Below are positions 8,115-17,421 of a DNA stretch of 42,030 nucleotides, one piece after another. The stretch's first letter is position 1; each line of letters opens with the position of its first letter. The position numbers and the translations under genes were made by a program. Below the pieces are notes generated by a model, which saw nothing but the letters and a program-made list of their open reading frames with translations, did not search any database and was not told the origin of the DNA. The stretch is from Bacillota bacterium (lineage in GTDB: Bacteria; Bacillota; Clostridia; Lachnospirales; Lachnospiraceae): positions 1-42,030 of the forward strand of contig JAKPAB010000053.1 of the NCBI GenBank assembly GCA_029779695.1. Direction: 5' to 3'.

Positions 8115-9590
8115 TTGAATAGATTCTTTCAGAGCATACGTTTTAGATTATTTGTACTTGTTTTTTTATGTGTAATGGGACCTGGAGTTTGTTTCTGTGC
8201 ATTTATGCTTCCTATTGACAGACAGAGAAGTATAGATACCAACGTTACCAGAATGATGTCTCAGGCTCAGGTTATTACGAACCAGATCGCATCAACAGGT
8301 TATTTGGATAATCAGTCAGTGGATTTTTTGAACGCTGAACTTGTAGCACTTTCCAATGCGTATTCAGGCAGAGTTATGGTAATTGATTCTACCCTTAAGG
8401 TAGTAAAAGACACCTATGATATAGATGATGGAAAATATGTTGTTTGGGACAATGTTGTGTCTGCAGCTAAGGGACAGTCGGCATCTTATCATGATAAGTA
8501 TAGTAAATGCATAACAGTTACCATACCGATATTATCGCTTTCAAAAAAAGAAAATATAGACAATGATGACACCGATGTATCTTCTGATAATTCAGGTGTT
8601 ATTGGTGTACTTCTTTTGACTCGTTCTACAGAGGATATCGATCAGGAATTTGAATTTCAGAGAAATCTATTTGGTGAGATGCTTATTATTGCAGGAATGC
8701 TTGCATTTGCGATAGCATTATTTTTCTCCAACAGATACACGCATCCTTTTAGACTGTTTAAGAGGAGGGTACACAATCTAAAAGAAAATGGTAAAGAGGG
8801 AGAGTGGAAGAAGTTCTACACGGAGGATGGAGATATCTCTGATGAGTTCGACGGATATCGTGAACGTGCGGTAGCAATGGAGGATGCAAGGCAGGCATTT
8901 GTATCGAATGTGTCTCATGAGTTAAAAACACCACTGGCATCTATCAAAGTACTGGCAGACTCACTTAATGGCTCAGATGGCGCTCCTATTGAGATGTACA
9001 AGGAATTCATGAAGGACATTACGCTGGAGATCGATAGAGAGACAAATGTTATCAATGATCTGTTATCTCTTGTGAGAATGGATAGATCAGGAGCTACTCT
9101 TAATATTGCTCAGATACATATGAATGACATGATAGAGGATCTTCTTAGAAGATTAAAACCTTTAGCTGAAAAGCAAGGAGTGGAACTGGTACTAGAGAGC
9201 TTTAGACCTGTATTATGCGAGGTTGATGAAGTTAAGTTTACTTTGGCACTTATGAATCTAGTGGAAAATGGAATAAAGTATAATCATGATGGCGGTTACG
9301 TTCATGTAACATTAAATGCAGATAAACAGTATTGCTTTATCAGAGTGGAGGATTCCGGAATAGGTATTCCGGAAGATTCTATCGGACATGTTTTTGAAAG
9401 ATTTTATAGGGTAGACAAGTCACATTCCAGAGAGATTGGTGGAACGGGACTCGGTTTGGCTATTGTTGCTGATGTCATATCGCTTCATAAAGGTGAGATC
9501 AAGGTCAGCTCAGTATTGGGAGAGGGCAGCTTCTTCGACATTCGACTTCCGCTTAAGTATGTGGCAGGAGGTGTTAATGATGAAATATAA
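8115..9590 (+). CDS. Membrane sensor histidine kinase
   Basis: Partner kinase of the regulator before it. The open frame reaches back to GTG 8064 inside that gene, but TTG 8115 has AAGGGAA at 8102-8108 and gives a normal N-terminus, 491 residues. TM1 (about 11-32) and TM2 (about 187-205) enclose an extracytoplasmic sensor domain of about 150 residues. A HAMP-like linker follows, then the phospho-acceptor H268 in SNVSHELKTPLASIK. The ATPase domain has N385 (NLVENGIKYN), DSGIGIPED, FERFYRVD and GGTGLGLAIV. Everything needed for activity is present. The sensor domain is of no type I recognise. The end overlaps the GerMN gene. Confidence 0.95.
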   Translation: MNRFFQSIRFRLFVLVFLCVMGPGVCFCAFMLPIDRQRSIDTNVTRMMSQAQVITNQIASTGYLDNQSVDFLNAELVALSNAYSGRVMVIDSTLKVVKDTYDIDDGKYVVWDNVVSAAKGQSASYHDKYSKCITVTIPILSLSKKENIDNDDTDVSSDNSGVIGVLLLTRSTEDIDQEFEFQRNLFGEMLIIAGMLAFAIALFFSNRYTHPFRLFKRRVHNLKENGKEGEWKKFYTEDGDISDEFDGYRERAVAMEDARQAFVSNVSHELKTPLASIKVLADSLNGSDGAPIEMYKEFMKDITLEIDRETNVINDLLSLVRMDRSGATLNIAQIHMNDMIEDLLRRLKPLAEKQGVELVLESFRPVLCEVDEVKFTLALMNLVENGIKYNHDGGYVHVTLNADKQYCFIRVEDSGIGIPEDSIGHVFERFYRVDKSHSREIGGTGLGLAIVADVISLHKGEIKVSSVLGEGSFFDIRLPLKYVAGGVNDEI

Positions 9591-10563
9591 GAATAATAAA
9601 AAGATCATAAGTGCAGTACTGACAGCGATGTTTTTTATAATTGTTATCCTACAGACATCTTGTGGTAATACCTCACAAAAAACTGGGAATAATTCATCAC
9701 AGAATGAATTTGGTATATATGATATTAATCAGAATCAGACTGGCATTGAAAAAGAAGCATATAAGATTAAGGCTGCATCTGGTGTTGAAGCAAAGATAAA
9801 GGAACTTATCAATGCAATGAAGGGTACTTCTACCAATGGCAATATGGTAAGGCCTATTCCGGAGGATATTGTATGTCAGGATTTTACTTATATTAAGGAA
9901 GACCAGGAAGTTTTTTTGTCATTTAGCAGGACCTACAGTACACTGGATCCTGTTAGAGAGACGCTTATAAGGTCCGCTATCAGTATGACGCTTTTACAGT
10001 TGAAAGGTGTTAGCAAGGTTACGTTTGAGGTTGAACATGAACCGATCAAGACCTTTAAAAATGACGGTTCGGTTATTGAGACGATGAAGGAAGATTCTTT
10101 TGTCATATCATTGGCGGGAAAGGATGCCAACAGGCAGAAAATATCTCTTACGCTTTATTATCCGGATAAGAAAGGAAAGGGATTATATGGAATCAACAAG
10201 ACGGTTGAGTATTCCAGTAATACCTCTCTTGAGCGTGTCGTAATGAAATATCTTACCCAGACTCCTTCGGATAAAAATGCCAAGCAGGCATATCCATCTA
10301 TGGTTTCAATTCTAAATATTTATGTTGCCGATGGGACTTGCTATGTGAATATGGACAGCTCATTTACTGATAATATTTCGGATGAGGATCTGAAGCTCAG
10401 AGTATATTCAATTGTTAATTCACTTGCCTCTCTAGAGAGAGTAAAAAGGGTTCAGTTGTCATGCGCTGGTGAGAATCTGAGTCTTAAGGATGATTCTAAT
10501 AACGTGGGGCCGCTATATTCTATGAATGAATCTCTTGTGATCAGCTCTCCTTCAGATGAGTGA
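9577..10563 (+). CDS. GerMN-domain lipoprotein
   Basis: The start is ATG 9577 or 9580, with AGGAGG at 9566-9571, inside the last codons of the kinase gene, so translation is probably coupled. The 328-residue product has a signal peptide ending in LQTSC (C29; Gln at -3 is unusual for a lipobox). It seems to contain two GerMN repeats (about 60-175 and 205-315). The second shows the hallmark VSILNIYVADGTCYVNMDSSF followed by a helix and RVKRVQLSCAGE. GerMN domains occur in spore germination protein GerM and in actinobacterial LpqB, partner of the MtrAB kinase system. A role as an exported accessory to the kinase is inferred from position. Confidence 0.88.
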   Translation: MMKYKNNKKIISAVLTAMFFIIVILQTSCGNTSQKTGNNSSQNEFGIYDINQNQTGIEKEAYKIKAASGVEAKIKELINAMKGTSTNGNMVRPIPEDIVCQDFTYIKEDQEVFLSFSRTYSTLDPVRETLIRSAISMTLLQLKGVSKVTFEVEHEPIKTFKNDGSVIETMKEDSFVISLAGKDANRQKISLTLYYPDKKGKGLYGINKTVEYSSNTSLERVVMKYLTQTPSDKNAKQAYPSMVSILNIYVADGTCYVNMDSSFTDNISDEDLKLRVYSIVNSLASLERVKRVQLSCAGENLSLKDDSNNVGPLYSMNESLVISSPSDE

Positions 10564-10667
10564 TTTTTTGCTAAATGTAAATGCACAAATAAAAAATATG
10601 AAAAAATTACAGAAATAAATTACAGAATTATAGAAATAAATAATTAGATCAAAGAAGAGAGGTTTAT

Positions 10668-13247
10668 ATGAAACGACCGCTGGGGGCGGCCTTACTTCTC
10701 TTCCTGATGGGAATAGTCTATGCCGTATATGGAGTATGGGAGATACTTATAGTCGGTATAGTGCTGCTCCTGATTTTTTCAGGGTTTACAGTAAAAAGCA
10801 GGATCCGGGCTTATCGCAAGATGCTTGAGGTTGTATTGTTTTTTGCTTTATTTTTCATTGGAATAATTAGAGGAAATATATATACATCTGATGTGGCAGA
10901 CAGAGTGGCTGGATATTCAGATGGAGATAAGATATCAGTAACTTGTATTATAGACAACATAGAGAATAAATCTGATTCTATTAGGATAAGTGGAAAAAAT
11001 ACTTATTTTTCCAATAATGGTAAAAAAATAGGTAAAATCTACATTTATCCTCCTAAAAAATTTTTGACAGACAAAGGCAATAGCACTTCATATCAAGCGG
11101 AAGGCCAGGAAACAAAGCCGGAAAATAAGCCAGAAATAAAGTCAGGTTCAAAGGCTGATGGCTCAAAATGGCTTACAGATATATATCCTGGTGACAGAAT
11201 AAATGTTACAGGAGAAATATCTGCGCTTAAACCAGCCTCTAATGAAGGCGGATATGATGATGAGAGACAGCTCTGGAGTCAGGGAATATTTTTAAAATTA
11301 TATAATTCCAAAATTCAGGAAGAAAGAAGACCGTTTTTTTCAATTTCGAGATATTTATATTCATTCAGGTGCCATCTTAGGGATGTCTATTTGTCATACC
11401 TTCCGGGAGAAGAGGGTAATCTATTATCAGGAATGACAATAGGTGATAAAAGCGATATACCTGATAATTTAATGGACATATTCAAATTGGCCGGTATATG
11501 TCATTTACTATCTGTGTCAGGAACTCATATTGATGTAGTGTCAAGGGGATTGTACAGAAGGCTGAAAAAACGTGGGTTTGGAGTAAATAAAAGTGGTATT
11601 GTAGGGCTAACCGTGGCACTATTGTATGGAAAATTGTGCGGTAATTCTGTATCTACAGTAAGGTCAGTCGGCATGTTTTTCATATCGATAATTGCTACAG
11701 TAACAGGCGCATCGTATGATGGAGTTACATCTCTCATGGCGGTGGGAAGCATTATGCTTTTTTTGAATCCGATTATTATAGAATACAGTGGATTTGTTTT
11801 TTCCTTTGGGACAGTTCTTGGCGTAATGATTTTCGCAGCACCTATTCACGACAGATATAAGGATTACAAAAGAAAAAAATGGGAAGAAGCAAGGAAAAGC
11901 GGAAATATTGAAACCAAGGAATACCATCCTACGGCTATGGATATTGTTGTAGGACAACTTATTTTTTCAATAGCTATACAATTATTTTCGATTCCGATTA
12001 TAAGCTTTTTCTATTATGAGATTCCCGTATATGGGGCATTCCTTAATCTTTTTTTACTTCCTCTTTTCCCATATCTTCTAGTGTCAGGATTAATGGGCGG
12101 TATATTATGTACGTTAGGACTCCATTCTATAGGTAATATCTTTTTATATTTATGTCATATTATATTGTATTTTTTTGAAATAGCATCCGATTATTCCATT
12201 AATCTACCGTTATCAACATTAATAGTAGGTAAGCCCAAATGGTGGTGGATAGTTATATACTATATAGTGTTGTATGTACTATATAAGGCTATAAAACAAG
12301 AATGGTGCTTTATAATATCTGTTATTTGTGTATCTACTATTTTATTTATGATAGTTTTACCAAGAAGCAATCCAAAAGAGATTGATATGCTTGATGTGGG
12401 ACAAGGTGATGGTATATTTTTTTCTGAAGGTGATGGAACCAATATTTTTATAGACGGAGGATCTTCCTCAATAGATAAAGTAGGAAAATATAATATTCTT
12501 CCCTTCTTAAAATATAGAGGTGTGAGAAAGATAGATACATGGTTTGTAAGCCACAGTGATACTGATCATATATCGGGGTTAGCTGAAGCACTGGATTCGG
12601 GCTATAAGATAGGTAATATAATAACATCAAAACAGATTTTAGATACAAAATCATTTAAGAAAATAAAGGAAAAGGCATTATTAAGACACGTTGAAATATC
12701 GGGTGTAACATCCGGCGATAAAATATCATTTTTAGGGAAAGATAATATTGAAATTATAAAAAAGAAGTATAGTAACAAGATAAAAAGCAAAAACTCTGCA
12801 GCTCATGGAAAAAACTATTTTGAGATTCAAGTGTTATCACCATATGAGGGAGAGAAAAATGAGGATATTAATTGTCTCAGTCTTGTGTTTATCATTCGGT
12901 CTGGAGATTTCAGTGGACTATTTACCGGAGATATCGATTCGAAAACTGAGCAGGGCATATTGGATAAATGTGGAATAGATCAGTTGTCAGATATAACGCT
13001 TTTAAAGGCCTGTCATCATGGCTCAAAGTATTCTAATTCTCTAAATTTTATTGATACCGTCAGACCAAAGGTTACTATAATATCAGCTGGAAGAAAAAAC
13101 AGCTATGGACATCCGGGCAAGGATACTATAAATAGGCTGAAAGATATAAAGTCACAGATATATTGTACAAAATGGCAGTATCAGGTAAAAATTAAGTTAA
13201 AAAATAATGGAAAATATGTAATAGATACACCATGTATAAGAAATTAA
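10668..13247 (+). CDS. comEC: ComEC/Rec2 competence DNA channel
   Basis: Inner-membrane channel that brings single-stranded DNA into the cell during transformation. The 859-residue product has the full three-part layout. An N-terminal membrane and OB-like region (1-220) is followed by the multi-helix Competence domain (about 230-560, with HLLSVSGTHID near residue 280). A C-terminal metallo-beta-lactamase-like domain runs from about 570, with DMLDVGQGDGIFF, the metal motif SHSDTDHISG (about 628), FTGDID and LLKACHHGSKYS. All expected motifs are present, so it looks intact. ATG 10668 has GAGAGG upstream. The comEB gene often found between comEA and comEC is absent here. Confidence 0.95.
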   Translation: MKRPLGAALLLFLMGIVYAVYGVWEILIVGIVLLLIFSGFTVKSRIRAYRKMLEVVLFFALFFIGIIRGNIYTSDVADRVAGYSDGDKISVTCIIDNIENKSDSIRISGKNTYFSNNGKKIGKIYIYPPKKFLTDKGNSTSYQAEGQETKPENKPEIKSGSKADGSKWLTDIYPGDRINVTGEISALKPASNEGGYDDERQLWSQGIFLKLYNSKIQEERRPFFSISRYLYSFRCHLRDVYLSYLPGEEGNLLSGMTIGDKSDIPDNLMDIFKLAGICHLLSVSGTHIDVVSRGLYRRLKKRGFGVNKSGIVGLTVALLYGKLCGNSVSTVRSVGMFFISIIATVTGASYDGVTSLMAVGSIMLFLNPIIIEYSGFVFSFGTVLGVMIFAAPIHDRYKDYKRKKWEEARKSGNIETKEYHPTAMDIVVGQLIFSIAIQLFSIPIISFFYYEIPVYGAFLNLFLLPLFPYLLVSGLMGGILCTLGLHSIGNIFLYLCHIILYFFEIASDYSINLPLSTLIVGKPKWWWIVIYYIVLYVLYKAIKQEWCFIISVICVSTILFMIVLPRSNPKEIDMLDVGQGDGIFFSEGDGTNIFIDGGSSSIDKVGKYNILPFLKYRGVRKIDTWFVSHSDTDHISGLAEALDSGYKIGNIITSKQILDTKSFKKIKEKALLRHVEISGVTSGDKISFLGKDNIEIIKKKYSNKIKSKNSAAHGKNYFEIQVLSPYEGEKNEDINCLSLVFIIRSGDFSGLFTGDIDSKTEQGILDKCGIDQLSDITLLKACHHGSKYSNSLNFIDTVRPKVTIISAGRKNSYGHPGKDTINRLKDIKSQIYCTKWQYQVKIKLKNNGKYVIDTPCIRN

Positions 13248-13257
13248 TAGGAATATC

Positions 13258-13266
13258 TGATATAAT
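13258..13266 (+). promoter_or_regulatory. Possible extended -10 promoter of the alcohol dehydrogenase gene
   Basis: TGATATAAT is a perfect -10 hexamer with the TG extension, about 43 bases before the dehydrogenase start. No good -35 box lies 17 bases upstream (only AAGAAA), so confidence is limited. Confidence 0.45.
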
Positions 13267-13308
13267 ATAACTTCATTAGATTAACAATATGGATAACGAG
13301 GTGACAGT

Positions 13309-14511
13309 ATGAAAAAGTTCGTTTATTATGCACCAACAGAAATTGTATTCGGAAAAGATACTGAAAACAGCACTGCCGAGTTAATCAGAAAATACGGTGG
13401 CACGAGAATATTAATTATATATGGTGGAAAATCTGCAGAGAGAAGTGGATTACTCGAAAGAGTGGAAAAGAATCTCACTGATGTAGGCCTAGAGGTGAAG
13501 AGCATTGGCGGAGTTGTTCCAAATCCACTTTTAAGCAAAGCACGAGAACTTATTTGGTCGGCGCTTGATTATAAGGCTGACTTTATTCTAGCAATTGGAG
13601 GTGGAAGTGTAATTGATACAGCAAAGGCTGTTGCTCATGGAACTGCTAATCCGGACATAAACATATGGGATTATTGGATGAAAAAAGATATAATCACCAA
13701 TTCACTTCCGATAGGAGCTATTCTTACGATATCTGCAGCAGGTAGCGAGACCAGTGATTCTGCTGTTTTAACAAATGATACAATGGATCCGCCGACAAAA
13801 CGTGGAATCAATACGCCTTATAATAGATGCAAGTTCGCAGTTATGAACCCAGAGCTTACAATGACACTTCCCAAGTATCAGCTTGGTGCTGGAATCGCAG
13901 ATATATTCATGCATACTTCTGAGCGGTATTTTACGGAGATTCAGGGTAATCATCTGACGGATGAAATCGCAGAGGGATTATTTAGAGATATAGTAGAATA
14001 CGGCATTAAGGGTATGAGAAATCCAAAAAGTTATGAAGCAATGAGCGAGATAATGTGGTGCGGAAGTGTATCCCATATAGGACTAACAGGAATCGGAGCT
14101 AAGGGAGATACGGGGAGAGAGGGTGACTGGGCATGCCACCAGATGGGAATGGCTATGTCTGCGCTCTATAATTTTACGCATGGTGCCACACTTACGGCTA
14201 TATGGGCATCATGGGCGCATTATGTTATGCATGATGATATTCAGAGATTCGCTAGATTTGCTAGGAAAGTATACGGAATTGAGGCTTTAAATGACATTGA
14301 AGCAACAGAAGAAGGAATAAAAAAGACAGTCAAGTTTTTTAAAAAACTTGATATGCCTACAAGCCTTACAGAATTATTTGGTGAGACTCCGGATTATGCC
14401 AAGCTTGAAGCTATGACTCTTGAATGCACGTATAATAAGACAAGAAATATAGGTTCTATAAAAAAATTAGGGTATGATGATATACTTAATATTTATAAGG
14501 CTTCTATTTGA
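13309..14511 (+). CDS. Iron-containing alcohol dehydrogenase, butanol dehydrogenase (YqhD/BdhA) type
   Basis: Reduces an aldehyde to an alcohol using NAD(P)H in the cytoplasm, probably as a fermentation or detoxification step. At 400 residues the length is normal. The nucleotide-binding GGGS is at 97-100 (ILAIGGGSVIDTAKA). The four metal ligands are present: D198 and H202 (GIADIFMHTSERYF), H277 and H291 (ACHQMGMAMSALYNFTHGA). The SAAGSETS segment and overall sequence place it with the BdhA/YqhD branch. The preferred substrate and the choice between NADH and NADPH cannot be fixed from the sequence. It stands alone, after comEC and before an SDR gene. Confidence 0.93.
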   Translation: MKKFVYYAPTEIVFGKDTENSTAELIRKYGGTRILIIYGGKSAERSGLLERVEKNLTDVGLEVKSIGGVVPNPLLSKARELIWSALDYKADFILAIGGGSVIDTAKAVAHGTANPDINIWDYWMKKDIITNSLPIGAILTISAAGSETSDSAVLTNDTMDPPTKRGINTPYNRCKFAVMNPELTMTLPKYQLGAGIADIFMHTSERYFTEIQGNHLTDEIAEGLFRDIVEYGIKGMRNPKSYEAMSEIMWCGSVSHIGLTGIGAKGDTGREGDWACHQMGMAMSALYNFTHGATLTAIWASWAHYVMHDDIQRFARFARKVYGIEALNDIEATEEGIKKTVKFFKKLDMPTSLTELFGETPDYAKLEAMTLECTYNKTRNIGSIKKLGYDDILNIYKASI

Positions 14512-14634
14512 TTGAGCCAAGACCTGGATTGTTAATTGGTCTATGATTAAGAATCAGATAAAGATTTAATTTTAAAAACAAGATAAAAAATCAGAAAATG
14601 AAATAGAAAAATTGTTTGTGAATAGGAGATTTTA

Positions 14635-15420
14635 ATGGGAAATCTTGCAGTATTGACGGGGGCAAGTAGTGGAATCGGAAAACAGTTCGCCATTAAGCTT
14701 GCCAAAAGAGGATATGATCTTTTATTGGTTGCAAGGCGAGTAGACAGACTAGAGGAATTGAAAAGAGAAATTGATGATCCAGATATATCAGTTGATATTT
14801 TAGAGGCAGATCTGTCGAAACGGGATGAGATAACAAAACTTGTAAAGTATATCGAAGGTTCTGGAAAGAAAATGGATATATTTATCAATTGTGCAGGATT
14901 TGGATTGGCAGGACCTTTTATGGAAACCGATCTAGATAGAGAGATCGGCATGATAGATGTTAATGTAACAGCCGTTCATATACTTACCAAGGAAGTCCTT
15001 AGGATAATGGATAAAAGTGGGAAACATGATAAATATCTTATGAACGTAGCTTCAAGTGCCGGACTGTTCCCAGCAGGACCTTATATGGCTACATATTATG
15101 CGACCAAGGCCTATGTGACAAGCTTGACCAGAGCTATTTCTATGGAATTATCAGAGAGAAAGTCTGATATAACCATAAGCTGTTTATGTCCGGGTCCTGT
15201 AGACACAGAGTTTAATGAGGTGGCTGACGTTTCATTTGCTCTTAGAGGAATTTCTGCAGACTACTGTGCAGAATATGCACTTAATAAGATGTTTATGAAA
15301 AAAACAGTTATTGTACCTACGTTTACAATGAAATTTGCAGTTTTTAGTGCTCGTCTTTTTTCAGGTAAGGCCATTATTAAAATGGCTGGTAATCAGCAAA
15401 AAAAGAAGATATACAGGTAA
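14635..15420 (+). CDS. Short-chain dehydrogenase/reductase
   Basis: NAD(P)-dependent oxidoreductase of the classical SDR family, 261 residues, cytoplasmic. The cofactor loop TGASSGIG is at 8-15 and ARR at 33-35 suggests NADPH. NCAG lies at 85-88, N110 is the structural or catalytic Asn, the serine is in NVASSAG (140-141), and the catalytic pair is Y154 and K158 (YYATK). CPGPVDTEF follows. All catalytic residues are intact. The substrate is unknown. ATG 14635 has AGGAG at 14624-14628. The next gene begins 7 bases after its stop, so the two are co-transcribed. Confidence 0.92.
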   Translation: MGNLAVLTGASSGIGKQFAIKLAKRGYDLLLVARRVDRLEELKREIDDPDISVDILEADLSKRDEITKLVKYIEGSGKKMDIFINCAGFGLAGPFMETDLDREIGMIDVNVTAVHILTKEVLRIMDKSGKHDKYLMNVASSAGLFPAGPYMATYYATKAYVTSLTRAISMELSERKSDITISCLCPGPVDTEFNEVADVSFALRGISADYCAEYALNKMFMKKTVIVPTFTMKFAVFSARLFSGKAIIKMAGNQQKKKIYR

Positions 15421-15427
15421 GGGAAAC

Positions 15428-15619
15428 ATGTTAGATAAAGTATTAAATAATAGCAGTAAAATGCAAAAGCAAAAGAGAACTAAGATTGAAAATAAGCTTT
15501 TACTTTATGTGGGCGTATCAATATTTTTGTGTGTGGTGGGACTTATTACTCTTGTAATAGTTCTGTCCCATACGAATATGAATTATGTCAATCAGCTTAT
15601 ATCATCAATGAAATACTAG
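15428..15619 (+). CDS. Small single-pass membrane protein, 63 residues, unknown
   Basis: ATG 15428 has AAGGG 4 bases upstream, overlapping the SDR stop, and gives 63 residues. A basic N-terminus (KMQKQKRTKIENK) is followed by one strong transmembrane helix (about residues 25-47, LLLYVGVSIFLCVVGLITLV) and a short polar tail. The frame is open further upstream (15335) but only inside the SDR gene. I recognise no family. Its tight placement between the SDR and the polymerase-like gene argues that it is real and translated with them. Confidence 0.68.
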   Translation: MLDKVLNNSSKMQKQKRTKIENKLLLYVGVSIFLCVVGLITLVIVLSHTNMNYVNQLISSMKY

Positions 15620-15637
15620 AATAAACAGTGAGTTAAA

Positions 15638-17230
15638 ATGAACTTTAATGATAATGTATTCAAAAAAATTAAAAACATACTATGGATTTTGATCCTGGGA
15701 GTTTATCCGATTTTTCTAATAAAAGACTATTCTTATGTTCAGGCCTGTCGGGTAGGATTTTTCAGTACATGTTTCATAATCCTAGGAAGTATAATTTTAT
15801 ATTATATCAATAAAAGACGATTATTAAGTAATGAAAAGGTAAGTATTAAAAAATTGGATATATATGAGATATTGGCCATTTTATTTTTGATTTCATCCGC
15901 TATTTCAGCAATATTTGCTAAGTACAAAGATGTAGCTTTCGATGGAAGAACTGATTCTTATATAGGCCTATTTTGGTATGCCATACTTGTGCTTTTTTTC
16001 CTGTTATGCAAAAAAGAATTCGAACCTAAACCTTGGTTATTCATTGTTGTATGCACAGCAAACTGGATAATTGTGATATTTTCTTGCATTCAGTTTTTTG
16101 GTCATGATCTTTTTAACATGCTTTCTAATGTCAGAACTGATTCTATCCAGAATTTTTTGTCCACATTTGGAAATGTAGGAGTATTTGGTCAATATATTAC
16201 TCTTATGATCGCACCGGTTTCTGCAATATGTATGTCCAAAAGCAAATGGTATTATCATGCGATAGGAATGATAACAGCAGGATTCTTAAGCTGGGGAATG
16301 ATAATGTCAAACACAGATGCAACATATCTAGGTTGCTTTATTACGATAGTTCTTCTAGGGGTAGTATCGATAAGAAGCTTGACAATGATGGCAGGTTTTT
16401 TTGAAATGCTTTTTGGAATGATAATGGGAAATGGAATATTTTCATTTATATATTCGGTGACCAATTCAGGAAGAGCATTATCTAAGATGTCAGGATGTAT
16501 GGTTAAAAACGGGTCGCTATGGATGATGACATTTGGCTCTCTTTTTCTTATATTGATGTTTTTTATAAGGTATTATATTACTAGAAATGAAAAGAATTGT
16601 CAGATAGAATCAATGGGACGAAAAAGATCTGTCATTTCCACGATACTTTATTTTACAGTTATCGTAATGGTGATACTTGTATTCCTGTCTTTCTTTTATT
16701 TCTCGGCTATAGATAGAAAAACAAATCTTGGCAGTCTTGGAAAATTGCTTAGATTCACGAGACACTGGGGAACGGATCGTGGCTATATATGGCTCTATGT
16801 ATGGGAAGATTTTTTAAAGGGTGGAATATTTAGACATTTGTTTGGATTCGGAGAGGGAAGCCTGGAGGTTAATCTCTTGAAAAATCATTTATATGGACTC
16901 AGATATGAAGCAGGATTTATTCCAACATCAGCTCATAATCTATATCTTCATATGATTTTTACTATTGGTATCATTGGAGCAGGAATTTTATTCATAGGGT
17001 TTATATATTTGTTGGCAAAGGGATATAAGACAGCAGTAAAAATATTTATAAGCAATATTTCCGATTCAGTTTTATCTTTTTGCTTTATCTCTGTTCTTAT
17101 AGGCTATTTTGCACAATCGGCAGTTTCTATGACAGAACCGGATGTTATGCCATATGTTGTTCTTATGTGTGGAATACTGGCCAAGATTGGGTCGAAGGAA
17201 TCTTTTGAAAGCAAGGTAGGCAATAAATAA
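15638..17230 (+). CDS. O-antigen ligase/polymerase-like (Wzy_C) membrane protein
   Basis: Integral membrane protein of 530 residues with about 11-13 hydrophobic helices. The central to C-terminal part has the features of the Wzy/WaaL superfamily. A large extracytoplasmic loop (about 360-440) contains RHWGTDRGYIWLYVWEDFLK and GFGEGSLE, and the TSAHNLYLHM motif follows before the last helices. Members polymerise or ligate cell-surface polysaccharide from undecaprenyl-linked units. No glycosyltransferases or flippase lie nearby, so the substrate is unknown. It begins 18 bases after the 63-residue gene. Confidence 0.82.
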   Translation: MNFNDNVFKKIKNILWILILGVYPIFLIKDYSYVQACRVGFFSTCFIILGSIILYYINKRRLLSNEKVSIKKLDIYEILAILFLISSAISAIFAKYKDVAFDGRTDSYIGLFWYAILVLFFLLCKKEFEPKPWLFIVVCTANWIIVIFSCIQFFGHDLFNMLSNVRTDSIQNFLSTFGNVGVFGQYITLMIAPVSAICMSKSKWYYHAIGMITAGFLSWGMIMSNTDATYLGCFITIVLLGVVSIRSLTMMAGFFEMLFGMIMGNGIFSFIYSVTNSGRALSKMSGCMVKNGSLWMMTFGSLFLILMFFIRYYITRNEKNCQIESMGRKRSVISTILYFTVIVMVILVFLSFFYFSAIDRKTNLGSLGKLLRFTRHWGTDRGYIWLYVWEDFLKGGIFRHLFGFGEGSLEVNLLKNHLYGLRYEAGFIPTSAHNLYLHMIFTIGIIGAGILFIGFIYLLAKGYKTAVKIFISNISDSVLSFCFISVLIGYFAQSAVSMTEPDVMPYVVLMCGILAKIGSKESFESKVGNK

Positions 17231-17298
17231 TAATTTTGCTAGAAGTTAGAAATATAATAAAAATGCCTTTCTTTTTTCCTTAATAATCAGGAATCCTA

Positions 17299-17328
17299 TT
17301 GACAAAAATATATAAAAGAGGGTATTAT
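17299..17328 (+). promoter_or_regulatory. Sigma-A promoter of rpsT
   Basis: A perfect TTGACA (17299-17304), an 18-base spacer and TATTAT (17323-17328). The start is expected near 17335, leaving a leader of about 87 bases before rpsT. In that leader ATCGGA (17344-17349) can pair with TCCGAT (17366-17371), with TTG/CAA extending the stem inward. Confidence 0.75.
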
Positions 17329-17421
17329 ACCAACTGTATGTGCATCGGATTGTCCGTGTCCAATTTCCGATACGCGAAATTAAAATATAAAATAATTTTA
17401 TTATCCATGGAGGTGGACATT

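Noticed and set aside
9436-9576. Extended N-terminus of the GerMN protein
   Set aside because: It lies out of frame inside the kinase ATPase domain; AGGAGG and a signal peptide point to 9577/9580.
10595-10650. Repeats of AGAAATAAAT and TTACAGAA before comEC
   Set aside because: Short, imperfect, very A-rich copies; likely low-complexity spacer rather than binding sites.
14520-14542. AGACC/GGTCT hairpin after the alcohol dehydrogenase gene
   Set aside because: Only five pairs and no T tract; not supported as a terminator.
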